A stretch of 64,000 bases of DNA from Streptomyces sp. TRM68416 (GCF_014596915.1 NZ_JACVWU010000031.1:36111-100110); one strand, 5' to 3'. Positions 8,053 to 16,999 are shown, numbered from the stretch's first letter. A program made the numbers and translations. The notes: generated from the letters alone by a model not told the origin.

Positions 8053-8693
8053 TCCGCGTCCTGCTCGCCGACGACCACACCCTCGTACGCCGCGGGGTGC
8101 GGCTGATCCTGGACGGCGAGCCGGACCTCCGGGTCGTCGCCGAGGCCGCCGACGGCGCCGAGGCGGTCGCGCTGGCCCGCGCCACCGAGGTCGACCTGGC
8201 CGTCCTGGACGTCTCCATGCCCCGGATGACCGGCCTCCAGGCGGCCCGGGAGCTCTCCCGGCGGCTGCCCGGCCTGCGCATCCTGATCCTGACCATGTAC
8301 GACAACGAGCAGTACTTCTTCGAGGCGCTCAAGGCGGGCGCCGGCGGCTACGTCCTCAAGTCCGTCGCCGATCGCGACCTGGTCGAGGCCTGCCGGGCGG
8401 CCGTGCGCGACGAACCGTTCATCTACCCGGGCGCCGAGCGGGCCCTGGTCCGCGCCTACCTGGAGCGGCTGCACCGCGGGGACGGCGTGCCGGAGCGGCC
8501 CGTGACCGAGCGCGAGGAGGAGATCCTCAAGCTGGTCGCCGAGGGCCACACCTCCAAGGAGATCGGCGAGCTGCTCTTCATCAGCGCCAAGACGGTCGAG
8601 CGGCATCGCGCCAACCTGTTGCAGAAGCTGGGCATGCGCGACCGGCTGGAGCTGACGCGGTACGCGATCCGGGCCGGCCTGATCGAGCCCTGA
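8049..8693 (+). CDS. NarL/LuxR-family response regulator
   Basis: A 214-residue regulator. The receiver domain begins RVLLADDHTLVRRGV and has the phosphoacceptor Asp in DLAVLDVSMPRMTG. The C-terminal HTH has TEREEEILKLVAEGHTSKEI and FISAKTVERHRANLLQKLG. The TTG start at 8049 overlaps the kinase stop (TTGA), typical of translational coupling, and no other start fits the receiver N-terminus. It pairs with the kinase just upstream. Confidence 0.9.
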   Translation: MIRVLLADDHTLVRRGVRLILDGEPDLRVVAEAADGAEAVALARATEVDLAVLDVSMPRMTGLQAARELSRRLPGLRILILTMYDNEQYFFEALKAGAGGYVLKSVADRDLVEACRAAVRDEPFIYPGAERALVRAYLERLHRGDGVPERPVTEREEEILKLVAEGHTSKEIGELLFISAKTVERHRANLLQKLGMRDRLELTRYAIRAGLIEP

Positions 8694-8763
8694 GCCCCGC
8701 GCCGCGGCCCCGCGGCGGTCACCGGCGGCCGAGGGGCTCCGCGAAACCGCCTACCCTTGACCC

Positions 8764-10290
8764 ATGACCAGCAGCAGCGACCGGAGCCCGGCAGTGGACG
8801 TTCAAGGACTCAAGACCTACGAAGTACGCACCTACGGGTGCCAGATGAACGTCCACGACTCCGAGCGATTGTCCGGACTGCTGGAGGACGCCGGGTACGT
8901 CCGTGCCCCCGAGGGCTCGGACGGCGACGCCGACGTGGTCGTCTTCAACACCTGCGCGGTCCGGGAGAACGCCGACAACCGGCTGTACGGCAACCTCGGC
9001 CGCCTCGCCCCCATGAAGACGAAGCGCCCGGGCATGCAGATCGCGGTCGGCGGCTGCCTCGCGCAGAAGGACCGCGACACCATCGTCAAGAAGGCGCCCT
9101 GGGTCGACGTCGTCTTCGGCACGCACAACATCGGCAAGCTGCCGGTCCTGCTGGAACGCGCGCGCGTGCAGGAGGAGGCGCAGGTCGAGATCGCCGAGTC
9201 GCTGGAGGCGTTCCCGTCCACGCTGCCGACCCGCCGCGAGAGCGCGTACGCGGCCTGGGTCTCGATCTCGGTGGGCTGCAACAACACCTGCACCTTCTGC
9301 ATCGTCCCGGCGCTGCGCGGCAAGGAGAAGGACCGTCGCACCGGCGACATCCTCGCCGAGATCGAGGCCCTGGTCGGCGAGGGCGTCTCCGAGATCACGC
9401 TGCTCGGCCAGAACGTGAACGCGTACGGCTCCGACATCGGCGACCGCGAGGCGTTCAGCAAGCTGCTGCGGGCCTGCGGGAAGATCGAGGGCCTGGAGCG
9501 GGTCCGCTTCACGTCCCCGCATCCGCGCGACTTCACCGACGACGTCATCGCGGCGATGGCCGAGACGCCGAACGTCATGCCGCAGCTGCACATGCCGCTG
9601 CAGTCCGGCTCGGACACGGTCCTGAAGGCGATGCGCCGCTCCTACCGGCAGGAACGGTACCTCGGCATCATCGAGAAGGTCCGCGCCGCGATTCCGCACG
9701 CGGCGATCACCACCGACATCATCGTGGGCTTCCCCGGCGAGACCGAGGAGGACTTCGAGCAGACCATGCACGTGGTGCGCGAGGCCCGCTTCACGCAGGC
9801 GTTCACCTTCCAGTACTCCAAGCGCCCCGGCACCCCGGCCGCCACCATGGAGAACCAGATCCCCAAGGAGGTCGTCCAGGCGCGCTACGAGCGTCTCGTC
9901 GCCCTCCAGGAGGAGATCTCCTGGGAGGAGAACAAGAAGCAGGTCGGCCGCACGCTGGAGCTGATGGTCGCCGAGGGCGAGGGCCGCAAGGACGGCGCCA
10001 CCCACCGCCTCTCCGGCCGCGCCCCCGACAACCGCCTGGTCCACTTCACCAAGCCGGAGCAGGAGGTGCGCCCCGGCGACGTCGTCACCGTCGAGATCAC
10101 GTACGCCGCCCCGCACCACCTCCTCGCCGAGGGCCCCGTCCTGGACGTGCGCCGCACGCGCGCGGGTGACGCCTGGGAGAAGCGCAACACCGCGGAGCAG
10201 GCGAAGCCGGCGGGCGTGCTGCTGGGCCTGCCGAAGGTGGGGGTGCCGGAGGCGTTGCCGGTGGTTACCGGGGGGTGCGCGGTCGACTGA
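8764..10290 (+). CDS. miaB: tRNA-2-methylthio-N6-dimethylallyladenosine synthase
   Basis: A 508-residue radical-SAM methylthiotransferase. The N-terminal UPF0004 domain has its three cluster cysteines in TYGCQMNVHDSE, FNTCAVRENA and VGGCLAQ. The radical-SAM domain has CNNTCTFCIVPALRGKEKDR (CxxxCxxC). A C-terminal TRAM domain (about 385-455) includes TLELMVAEGEG. It adds the methylthio group to i6A37 in tRNAs reading UNN codons, downstream of the MiaA reaction; miaA lies 1.7 kb further on. The last 50 or so residues are a species-variable tail. Confidence 0.95.
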   Translation: MTSSSDRSPAVDVQGLKTYEVRTYGCQMNVHDSERLSGLLEDAGYVRAPEGSDGDADVVVFNTCAVRENADNRLYGNLGRLAPMKTKRPGMQIAVGGCLAQKDRDTIVKKAPWVDVVFGTHNIGKLPVLLERARVQEEAQVEIAESLEAFPSTLPTRRESAYAAWVSISVGCNNTCTFCIVPALRGKEKDRRTGDILAEIEALVGEGVSEITLLGQNVNAYGSDIGDREAFSKLLRACGKIEGLERVRFTSPHPRDFTDDVIAAMAETPNVMPQLHMPLQSGSDTVLKAMRRSYRQERYLGIIEKVRAAIPHAAITTDIIVGFPGETEEDFEQTMHVVREARFTQAFTFQYSKRPGTPAATMENQIPKEVVQARYERLVALQEEISWEENKKQVGRTLELMVAEGEGRKDGATHRLSGRAPDNRLVHFTKPEQEVRPGDVVTVEITYAAPHHLLAEGPVLDVRRTRAGDAWEKRNTAEQAKPAGVLLGLPKVGVPEALPVVTGGCAVD

Positions 10291-10438
10291 CGGGGCGGGT
10301 GAGCGGGCGCACGGGCGTGGCGTGCGCGGACTGGCTGGTTGGTCGGTGTGGTGCCGGTGGTTAGCGGGGGTCGCGCGATTCGGCCGATGCGCGGGCGGGC
10401 GCCCGCAGGTCGGTGAGGGAGCGGTTAGGCTGCCGATC

Positions 10439-11146
10439 ATGCTTGTCGCCGCTGCCGTCTGCCCGTGTCCGCCGCTGCTCGTGCCGGAGGTCGCCGCCGG
10501 GGCGGCGCCGGAGCTCGACGTCGTGCGCGCGGCGTGTCAGGAGGCGCTGGACGCGGTCCGCGCGGCCGAACCCGACCTGCTCGTGGTGGTGGGGGAGGGC
10601 GCGGACGACGCGCTGCACGAGGCGGGTGCCCGTGGCTCCTTCCGTCCGTTCGGCGTCGATGTCGACGTGGTCCTCGGTGCGCGAGCCGCCGGTGCCGACA
10701 GCACGGTTCTGCCCCCGTCGCTCGCCGTGGGCGCATGGCTGCTCGCGCGCGCGGGCTGGGACGGTCCCGTCCGCGGCTACGAGGTGACCGGCGAGCGCTC
10801 CTGGGCGGTCAACGGCGAGGACGGCGTGCGCATCGCGGGCATGGCCGAGCGCGTCGGCCTGCTGGTGATGGGCGACGGCACGGCCTGCCGCACCCTGAAG
10901 GCCCCCGGCTACCTGGACGACCGCGCCGAAGGCGTGGACGCCGGCATCGCCGCCGCCCTGCGCGGGCTCGACTCCGACGGCTGGTTCGCGGGACTCGACC
11001 GGGGCCTGGCCCGCGAACTCAAGATCTCCGGCTACTCGCCCTGGCAGATCCTCAGCGCGGCCTGGCAGAAGGACCGGGGCACGGGCCGCCTCCTCTACGA
11101 GGGTGCCCCCTACGGAGTCGGCTACTTCGTGGCCTCCTGGACATAG
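10439..11146 (+). CDS. Class III extradiol dioxygenase (LigB-like) domain protein
   Basis: About 235 residues beginning MLVAAAVCPCPPLLVPEVAAG. The fold call rests on the early ICPCPPLL-like segment, EPDLLVVVGEG, the middle RVGLLVMGDGTA and the end LYEGAPYGVGYFVASW, which are typical of the actinobacterial LigB-like proteins found between miaB and miaA. Few of the His ligands of true dioxygenases are evident, so enzymatic activity is uncertain. The start is an ATG preceded by GTTAGG; a start a few codons upstream is possible. Confidence 0.7.
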   Translation: MLVAAAVCPCPPLLVPEVAAGAAPELDVVRAACQEALDAVRAAEPDLLVVVGEGADDALHEAGARGSFRPFGVDVDVVLGARAAGADSTVLPPSLAVGAWLLARAGWDGPVRGYEVTGERSWAVNGEDGVRIAGMAERVGLLVMGDGTACRTLKAPGYLDDRAEGVDAGIAAALRGLDSDGWFAGLDRGLARELKISGYSPWQILSAAWQKDRGTGRLLYEGAPYGVGYFVASWT

Positions 11147-11176
11147 CCCCGGCGAGGCGAGCCGCTCGAGCACGGC

Positions 11177-11213
11177 GGACGGCCGGGAGCGTGGCGTCGC
11201 TCCTCGGCCGTCC
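11177..11213. terminator. Bidirectional terminator-like hairpin
   Basis: GGACGGCCGGGAGCG and CGCTCCTCGGCCGTCC pair with one bulged base around a 6-nt loop. It lies between the convergent ends of the LigB-like gene and the antitoxin-like gene, so it can serve both. Confidence 0.7.
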
Positions 11214-11239
11214 GTCGGTGTGCCGTGTCGCTGCGGTGT

Positions 11240-11509
11240 TCAGGAAGCCGGTGGCGGCGTGCTCGGCGGTGTGGAGCCGTCGTCCGTTTCCGGGCCGCCG
11301 TCCTTGTGCGCGAGCCGGTCCATGGCGTCCTTGGCCTTGCCGGTGCCCGTCTGGATCTTGTCGCTGTACTTGCCCTTGGTCTTCTCGTCGACGACCTTCG
11401 CCGCCTTGTCCAGACCGTGCTGCACCTTGTCCCCGTGCTGCTGTGCGAGCCCGGAGACCTTGTCCTTGGCCGGGGCCAGCTTGGCCTTCAGATTGTCCAG
11501 GAGACCCAT
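11240..11509 (-). CDS. Rv0909-type antitoxin-like small protein
   Basis: An 89-residue, Lys/Asp-rich, probably alpha-helical protein beginning MGLLDNLKAKLAPAKDKVSGL and containing DKVQHGLDKAAKVVDEKTKGKYSDK, the pattern of the MbcA/Rv0909-like antitoxin family. The ATG at 11509 has GAAGGTGA upstream. The C-terminus is a Pro/Ser/Thr tail. There is no recognisable toxin gene on either side; the gene upstream encodes a repeat-rich acidic protein. In Streptomyces such proteins are often solitary, so an antitoxin role is doubtful. Confidence 0.7.
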   Translation of the reverse strand: MGLLDNLKAKLAPAKDKVSGLAQQHGDKVQHGLDKAAKVVDEKTKGKYSDKIQTGTGKAKDAMDRLAHKDGGPETDDGSTPPSTPPPAS

Positions 11510-11534
11510 TCGTTCACCTTCCCGCGCGGAGTCG

Positions 11535-11834
11535 TCAGGTACGGGCGCCCTCGCCGGCCTCACGGTCGGCCGTTTCCTCGGCGGACTGCTGCTTGTCGGC
11601 GGACTGCTGCTTGTCTTCGGATTGCTGCTTGTCGTCGGATTGCTGCTTGTCGGCGGACTGCTGCTGAGGAATCCCGACGCCGTCGGCGGCCTCGGCGTCG
11701 GTGGCTTCGCGCGCCGCCGGCTCCTTCGCCTCCGCCGCCTCGGTTTCGGCCGTCACGTTGTCGGCCTGTGTCTCGGCGGTCGACGTCTCGTCCGTCGCCT
11801 TCGGCCTCCGAAAAAGTCTTGCCAAAACGCCCAT
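11535..11834 (-). CDS. Small acidic protein with hexapeptide repeats
   Basis: A 99-residue protein starting MGVLARLFRRPKATDE. A short basic/hydrophobic head (about 1-14) is followed by a Glu/Ala/Thr-rich stretch and then five hexapeptides of the form KQQS-[ADE]-[DE] encoded by an 18-bp tandem repeat. The rest is disordered and acidic. I do not recognise a family. The ATG at 11834 is preceded by GGAGTGG. It lies just upstream of the antitoxin-like gene on the same strand, 25 bp apart, so they may be co-transcribed. Confidence 0.6.
   Translation of the reverse strand: MGVLARLFRRPKATDETSTAETQADNVTAETEAAEAKEPAAREATDAEAADGVGIPQQQSADKQQSDDKQQSEDKQQSADKQQSAEETADREAGEGART
11581..11666 (-). repeat. 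18-bp tandem repeat (about five copies), in frame
   Basis: Units start at 11581, 11599, 11617, 11635 and 11653, each close to GCGGACTGCTGCTTGTCG on the plus strand. Differences are confined to one or two positions per unit. The repeat is a multiple of three and encodes KQQS-type hexapeptides in the small acidic protein, so copy number can change without a frameshift. Confidence 0.85.
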
Positions 11835-12016
11835 GACCACTCCATACGTTACTCGTGCGGGCGAATTCCCGCGTCGTCCGGTGCGTCCGTTTGCGCCGCC
11901 CGGATCGCCGCCTCCGCGAATCGGCGGGGCGAACCACGCAACTGGCAACGACGCCGGACACGCGCCGTCACGTAACTCGTTCGAGGCCACCCCGTGAGGT
12001 TTGCGAGACTGGGGCG

Positions 12017-12955
12017 GTGAGCAGCGCACCCTCCGCCCCCCGTGTCATCGCCGTCGTCGGCCCCACCGCGGCCGGAAAGTCCGATTTGGGAGTCTTTCTT
12101 GCTCGGCATCTCGGGGGCGAAGTCGTCAACGCCGACTCCATGCAGCTCTACCGGGGGATGGACATCGGCACCGCCAAGCTGACGCCCGAGGAGCGCGCCG
12201 GCGTCCCGCACCACCTGCTGGACATCTGGGACGTGACGGTCACCGCCTCGGTCGCGGAGTACCAGCGACTCGCCCGGCAACGGATCGACGCCCTGCTCGC
12301 CGAGGGCCGCTGGCCGATCCTGGTCGGCGGCTCCGGTCTGTACGTCCGCGGGGCCGTCGACAACCTGGAGTTCCCCGGCACCGACCCCGAGGTCCGGGCC
12401 CGGCTGGAGGAGGAGCTCACCCTGCGCGGCTCCGGCGCGCTGCACGCCCGCCTCGCCGCCGCCGACCCCGAGGCCGCGCAGGCGATCCTGCCCAGCAACG
12501 GTCGCCGTATCGTTCGCGCCCTTGAGGTGATCGAGATCACCGGCAAGCCGTTCACGGCCAACCTCCCCGGACACGACTCGGTCTACGACACCGTGCAGAT
12601 CGGCGTCGACGTGGCCCGCCCCGAGCTCGACGAGCGCATCGCGCGCCGGGTCGACCGGATGTGGGAGGCCGGCCTCGTGGACGAGGTGCGCGCACTGGAG
12701 GCGTGCGGCTTGCGCGAGGGGCGCACGGCGTCGCGCGCGCTCGGCTACCAGCAGGTGCTCGCGGCGCTCGCCGGGGAGTGCACCCTGGAGGAGGCCCGCG
12801 CCGAGACCGTACGTGCCACCAAACGCTTCGCGCGCCGCCAGGATTCATGGTTCAGGCGCGATCCGCGGGTGCACTGGTTGAGTGGGGCTGCGGCGGATCT
12901 CACAGAACTTCCGCACCTCGCACTGGCGTTGGTCGAACGACCGGTTACAGCCTGA
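12017..12955 (+). CDS. miaA: tRNA dimethylallyltransferase
   Basis: A 312-residue P-loop enzyme. Walker A is GPTAAGKSDLG (about 14-24), followed by VVNADSMQLYRGMDIGTAKLT, HHLLDIWDV and LVGGSGLYVRG, all hallmarks of MiaA. It transfers a dimethylallyl group to A37 of tRNAs, the substrate for MiaB encoded upstream. The GTG at 12017 gives the usual short N-terminus. The 182-bp region upstream is shared with the divergent repeat-protein gene. Confidence 0.95.
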   Translation: MSSAPSAPRVIAVVGPTAAGKSDLGVFLARHLGGEVVNADSMQLYRGMDIGTAKLTPEERAGVPHHLLDIWDVTVTASVAEYQRLARQRIDALLAEGRWPILVGGSGLYVRGAVDNLEFPGTDPEVRARLEEELTLRGSGALHARLAAADPEAAQAILPSNGRRIVRALEVIEITGKPFTANLPGHDSVYDTVQIGVDVARPELDERIARRVDRMWEAGLVDEVRALEACGLREGRTASRALGYQQVLAALAGECTLEEARAETVRATKRFARRQDSWFRRDPRVHWLSGAAADLTELPHLALALVERPVTA

Positions 12956-13063
12956 TCACGTCATGGCATCGGGACGCTCCGGCCGCCATCGCGGCCTGCG
13001 GTGCCGTGCCATCATCGAGCTTCGATCGACCAAGTGGAGTCCGAGTTGGGAGGGCGCGTGGCG

Positions 13064-13567
13064 ATGGAGGCCGGCCCTCGTGACACCGCACAAGGCACCG
13101 AGCCCGTCACCGGCGACAGTGGCGAACCGGAGCAGGACGGCGACCGTCTGACCCCGGACGGACCCGACGAGACGCCCGACGGCGTGACCGACGACGGACC
13201 CGAGCCCGAGGAGATGTTCGCGGGCGGGCCCGAGGTCGAGGTCGAGCTGCGTCCGCAGCGGCGCATGCGCATCTGGCAGCTCGCGCCCATCGTGGCCCTG
13301 GCCGCGGTCGGCTCCCTGATGTTCGCCTTCCCGCTGGCCTTCGACTTCGGCGACAGCGGCGCCGTGATCGCCATGCTGGGCCTGCTGATCTCCTCGTGCG
13401 CGGCGGGCTGGGGCATGATGGCCGCCCGCCGCGTCGGCTACACCTGGCCGGGGCTGCCGCAGCGCGGCTCGGGACGCAGACCGGACTGGCGGGTCGTGCT
13501 GGCGTACGTGGTGATGGTCGCCGCGGTGGTCGTGCTGGCCGTGTGGCGGGTGGCGCGGCTGCGCTGA
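13064..13567 (+). CDS. Conserved small membrane protein of unknown function
   Basis: About 167 residues. The first 75 are acidic and Pro/Gly-rich (probably cytoplasmic and disordered). Three membrane helices follow: QLAPIVALAAVGSLMFAF, AVIAMLGLLISSCAAGWGMM and VVLAYVVMVAAVVVLAVW. The ATG at 13064 is favoured because GGGAGGG lies 9 nt upstream; a GTG at 13058 is too close to it. It sits between miaA and dapF on the same strand. I do not recognise a characterised family. Confidence 0.75.
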   Translation: MEAGPRDTAQGTEPVTGDSGEPEQDGDRLTPDGPDETPDGVTDDGPEPEEMFAGGPEVEVELRPQRRMRIWQLAPIVALAAVGSLMFAFPLAFDFGDSGAVIAMLGLLISSCAAGWGMMAARRVGYTWPGLPQRGSGRRPDWRVVLAYVVMVAAVVVLAVWRVARLR

Positions 13568-13597
13568 GCCGCTGGGGCGGGGCTGCGCCGAGCCGTC

Positions 13598-13657
13598 GTC
13601 TGTACGGCGTGCGGCGCGGCTGCCCTGAGTGGTCTGTACGGCGTGCGGCGCGGCTGC
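13598..13657. repeat. 26-bp direct repeat upstream of dapF
   Basis: Two identical 26-bp copies (13598-13623 and 13632-13657) beginning GTCTGTACGGCGTGCGGC, separated by 8 bp, lie in the 141-bp gap before dapF. Function unknown; it may be replication slippage. Confidence 0.75.
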
Positions 13658-13708
13658 TGGCAGGCGTCCCTTGTCGGGGCTGTCGGTGGCGCACCGTACG
13701 ATCGAGGA

Positions 13709-14584
13709 ATGAGCACGCGCGCGCGGATCGCCTTCCTCAAGGGCCACGGCACCGAGAACGACTTCGTGATCGTCCCGGACCCCGAGAACGCCGTAGACCT
13801 GCCCCCGGCCGCCGTCGCCGCCCTGTGCGACCGCCGCGCCGGCATCGGCGGTGACGGACTGCTGCACGTCGTACGGTCCGCCGCGCACCCCGAGGCCAAG
13901 GACATGGCGGCCGAGGCCGAGTGGTTCATGGACTACCGCAACGGCGACGGCTCGATCGCGGAGATGTGCGGCAACGGCGTACGCGTCTTCGCGCGCTACC
14001 TGCAGCACGCCGGGCACGTGACCGAGGGCGACCTCGCCGTCGCCACCCGAGGGGGAGTCAAGACCGTGCACCTCGCCAAGGACGGTGACGTCACCGTCGG
14101 CATGGGCCGGGCGCGCCTCCCGGAGGGCGAGGTCACGGTCGGCGTCGGCGAGCGCAGCTGGCCCGCGCGCAACGTGAACATGGGCAATCCGCACGCCGTC
14201 GCCTTCGTGGACGACCTCGCGCACGCCGGGGACCTGCGCTCCGCGCCCCGGTTCGGCCCGGCCTCCGCCTACCCGGACGGGGTCAACGTCGAGTTCGTGG
14301 TCGACCGGGGCCCCGGGCACGTCGCGCTCCGTGTGCACGAGCGCGGAGCCGGCGAGACCCGTTCGTGCGGCACGGGCGCGTGCGCCGTCGCCGTGGCCGC
14401 GGCCCGCCGGGACGGCGCCGACCCGGCGGTCACCGGCACCCCCGCGACGTACACCGTCGACGTGCCCGGCGGCACCCTGGTGATCACCGAGCGGCCCGAC
14501 GGCGAGATCGAGATGACCGGACCCGCGGTGATCGTCGCCGAGGGCGAGATCGACGGTGATTGGCTGGAATCGTTCGCTCGCTGA
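13709..14584 (+). CDS. dapF: Diaminopimelate epimerase
   Basis: A 291-residue PLP-independent epimerase converting LL- to meso-diaminopimelate for lysine and peptidoglycan synthesis. Streptomyces uses LL-Dpm in its wall, so the enzyme mainly feeds lysine. Both catalytic cysteines are present: EMCGNGVRVFARY in the N-terminal domain and ETRSCGTGACAVAV in the C-terminal domain. FLKGHGTENDFV is the standard start motif. The ATG at 13709 follows GAGGA directly. Position between the mia genes and rsh is syntenic. Confidence 0.95.
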   Translation: MSTRARIAFLKGHGTENDFVIVPDPENAVDLPPAAVAALCDRRAGIGGDGLLHVVRSAAHPEAKDMAAEAEWFMDYRNGDGSIAEMCGNGVRVFARYLQHAGHVTEGDLAVATRGGVKTVHLAKDGDVTVGMGRARLPEGEVTVGVGERSWPARNVNMGNPHAVAFVDDLAHAGDLRSAPRFGPASAYPDGVNVEFVVDRGPGHVALRVHERGAGETRSCGTGACAVAVAAARRDGADPAVTGTPATYTVDVPGGTLVITERPDGEIEMTGPAVIVAEGEIDGDWLESFAR

Positions 14585-14887
14585 GCGGGGCGACGGCAGC
14601 GCGTCGGCGGGTCGGACAACCGGTCGGCCCAGGTGGGGCCGGTTCGGCAGCCCTCTTGGGAGGCGTGGGAAGCACGACCGGCCGCGGGGCGCATGGCGTG
14701 AAACCGTAAACCTGCGAACCTTCGCTCGAATGGGTGATCCGTTTCACGCTCGGCGAGAGGCGGTCGGCCGGGCGTGGTGGGCTCGGTAGCATCAAGCACC
14801 GGCCCGGACGGGGGACCGTTGCCAGTCCCCTGAGCCGTGTCCGCCATGGGGCACCCCGTCCGCCGGTCCACGCAGCCGGAGGTGCCC

Positions 14888-16999
14888 ATGAGTGCGGAGG
14901 CCACGAACCCCGCGACGCCAGGTCCGGTAGCAGGGGCGCGCTGGCGGGCGCGGATCGACCTGCGCCGACTGGGCCGGGCCGCGCTGCTCGGCCCCGCCGC
15001 CCGCGACCGGCTGCCCGACGCCATCGGCCACGTCGTCGAGGCCCACCGCGCCCACCACCCCGACGCCGACCTCGATCCCCTGCGCCGCGCCTATGTGCTG
15101 GCCGAGTCCTCGCACCGAGGCCAGATGCGCAAGAGCGGCGAGCCGTACATCACGCACCCGCTCGCGGTGACCCTGATCCTCGCCGAACTCGGCGCCGAGA
15201 CCACGACCTTGACCGCCTCCCTGCTCCACGACACCGTCGAGGACACGGACGTGACGCTCGATCAGGTCGGCGAGCAGTTCGGCGAGGAGGTGCGCTTCCT
15301 CGTGGACGGCGTCACCAAGCTGGAGAAGGTCGACTACGGTGCCGCCGCCGAGCCCGAGACCTTCCGCAAGATGCTCGTCGCCACCGGCAACGACGTCCGC
15401 GTGATGTCGATCAAACTCGCCGACCGGCTGCACAACATGCGCACCCTCGGCGTCATGCGCCCCGAGAAACAGGCCCGCATCGCCAAGGTGACCCGGGACG
15501 TGCTGATCCCGCTCGCCGAACGGCTCGGCGTCCAGGCCCTGAAGACCGAACTGGAGGACCTGGTCTTCGCGATCCTCCACCCCGAGGAGTACGAGCACAC
15601 CCGCGAGCTGATCGTCGACAACGCGTCCCGCACCGACGACCCCCTCGCCGAAGTCGCCGACGAGATGCGCACCGTCCTGCGCGACGCCGACATCCAGGCC
15701 GAAGTCCTCATCCGGCCACGGCACTTCGTCTCCGTGCACCGCGTGGCCCGCAAGCGCGGCCGGCTGCGCGGCGCCGACTTCGGTCGGCTGCTGGTCCTGG
15801 TGGCCGAGGACGCGGACTGCTACGGCGTCCTGGGCGAGCTGCACACCTGCATGACGCCCGTGGTCGCGGAGTTCAAGGACTTCATCGCCGTACCCAAGTT
15901 CAACCTGTACCAGTCGCTGCACACCGCGGTCGCCCGCGAGGACGGCCAGGTCGTCGAAGTCCTCATCCGCACCCACCAGATGCACAAGGTCGCCGAGGCC
16001 GGCGTCGTCGCGCTGGGCAATCCCTACGCTCCTCCTTCGGAGGAGCAGTCCGCCGCCGGCGAGGGCGAGCGCATCGACCCCACGCGCCCCGGCTGGCTCT
16101 CCCGCCTCCTCGACTGGCAGGAGGCCGCGCCCGACCCCGACACCTTCTGGTCCACGCTCCGTGAGGACCTCGCCCAGGACCGCGAGATCACCGTCTTCCG
16201 CCCGGACGGCGGCACGCTCGGCCTGCCCGAGGGGGCGACCTGTGTGGACGCCGCCTACGCCCAGTACGGCGAGGACGCGCACGCGTGCATCGGCGCCCGC
16301 GTCAACGGCCGGCTGGCGACCCTGAGCACGGTCCTGAAGGACGGTGACACCGTCCAGCTCCTCATGGGGCAGGACCCGGCCTCCGAGCCCTCCAGGGAGT
16401 GGCTGGAGCACGCCCACACGCCCGCGGCACGCATCGCCATCCAGCGGTGGCTCGCCTCCCACCCCTCGCCCGAGGGCGGCGAGCAGCGGTCCGAGGAGAC
16501 CGCGCCGTCACCCCGGCCCGCCGCGGAGGTACCGGCCGTACGCCCCGCCGCCAACGTCGTCGTCGACCAGCCCGGCGCCACCGTACGGCTCGCCGGCTGC
16601 TGCACCCCCGTACCGCCCGACGAGGTCACCGGATTCTCCGTCCGCGGGGGAGCGGTGACCGTGCACCGCGTGGAGTGCGCCGCGGTGGCGCGCATGAAGA
16701 GCGCGGGGCGCGCGGAGATCGGCGTGCGCTGGGGCGACACCACCGAGTGCCGGGTCACCCTGCTCGCCGAATCGTTCGTCCGCCCGCACCTGCTGGCCGA
16801 CCTCACCGAGGCGATGGCCCTCGAAGGCGCGGAAATCGTCTCGGCGACGGTCGAACCCCCCACCCAGCAACAGGTCCGCCACACCTACACCGTCGAACTC
16901 CCGGACGCGGCACGCCTGCCCGACCTGATGCGCGCGATGCGCAATGTGGCGGGCGTGTACGACGTGAGCAGGGCGCAGCCGCAGACGGGGCAGTTGTAG
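14888..16999 (+). CDS. rshA: RelA/SpoT homologue with intact hydrolase and altered synthetase domain
   Basis: A 703-residue long-type Rsh. The HD hydrolase domain (about 60-215) is complete: SSHRGQMRKSGEPYITHPLAV, LLHDTVEDTDV and IKLADRLHNMRTL. The synthetase region keeps RPRHFVSVH and FKDFIAVPKFNLYQSLHTAV, but where active enzymes have a DLxGxR motif this one reads GRLLVLV, and the HWKYK-type end is ALGNPY. TGS (about 430-495), a zinc-finger/helical region with GCCTPVPPDEV, and an ACT domain (about 615-703) follow. The ATG at 14888 has GGAGG 5 nt upstream; a GTG at 14837 would add 17 residues. Streptomyces carries relA elsewhere; this second homologue is inferred to act mainly as (p)ppGpp hydrolase. 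Confidence 0.88.
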   Translation: MSAEATNPATPGPVAGARWRARIDLRRLGRAALLGPAARDRLPDAIGHVVEAHRAHHPDADLDPLRRAYVLAESSHRGQMRKSGEPYITHPLAVTLILAELGAETTTLTASLLHDTVEDTDVTLDQVGEQFGEEVRFLVDGVTKLEKVDYGAAAEPETFRKMLVATGNDVRVMSIKLADRLHNMRTLGVMRPEKQARIAKVTRDVLIPLAERLGVQALKTELEDLVFAILHPEEYEHTRELIVDNASRTDDPLAEVADEMRTVLRDADIQAEVLIRPRHFVSVHRVARKRGRLRGADFGRLLVLVAEDADCYGVLGELHTCMTPVVAEFKDFIAVPKFNLYQSLHTAVAREDGQVVEVLIRTHQMHKVAEAGVVALGNPYAPPSEEQSAAGEGERIDPTRPGWLSRLLDWQEAAPDPDTFWSTLREDLAQDREITVFRPDGGTLGLPEGATCVDAAYAQYGEDAHACIGARVNGRLATLSTVLKDGDTVQLLMGQDPASEPSREWLEHAHTPAARIAIQRWLASHPSPEGGEQRSEETAPSPRPAAEVPAVRPAANVVVDQPGATVRLAGCCTPVPPDEVTGFSVRGGAVTVHRVECAAVARMKSAGRAEIGVRWGDTTECRVTLLAESFVRPHLLADLTEAMALEGAEIVSATVEPPTQQQVRHTYTVELPDAARLPDLMRAMRNVAGVYDVSRAQPQTGQL

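Noticed and set aside
10424..10441. GGTTAGGCTGCC upstream of the LigB-like gene as an iron box
   Set aside because: Only one half of the actinobacterial iron-box consensus matches; the second half (CTCACCTAA) is absent and the gene has no iron role.
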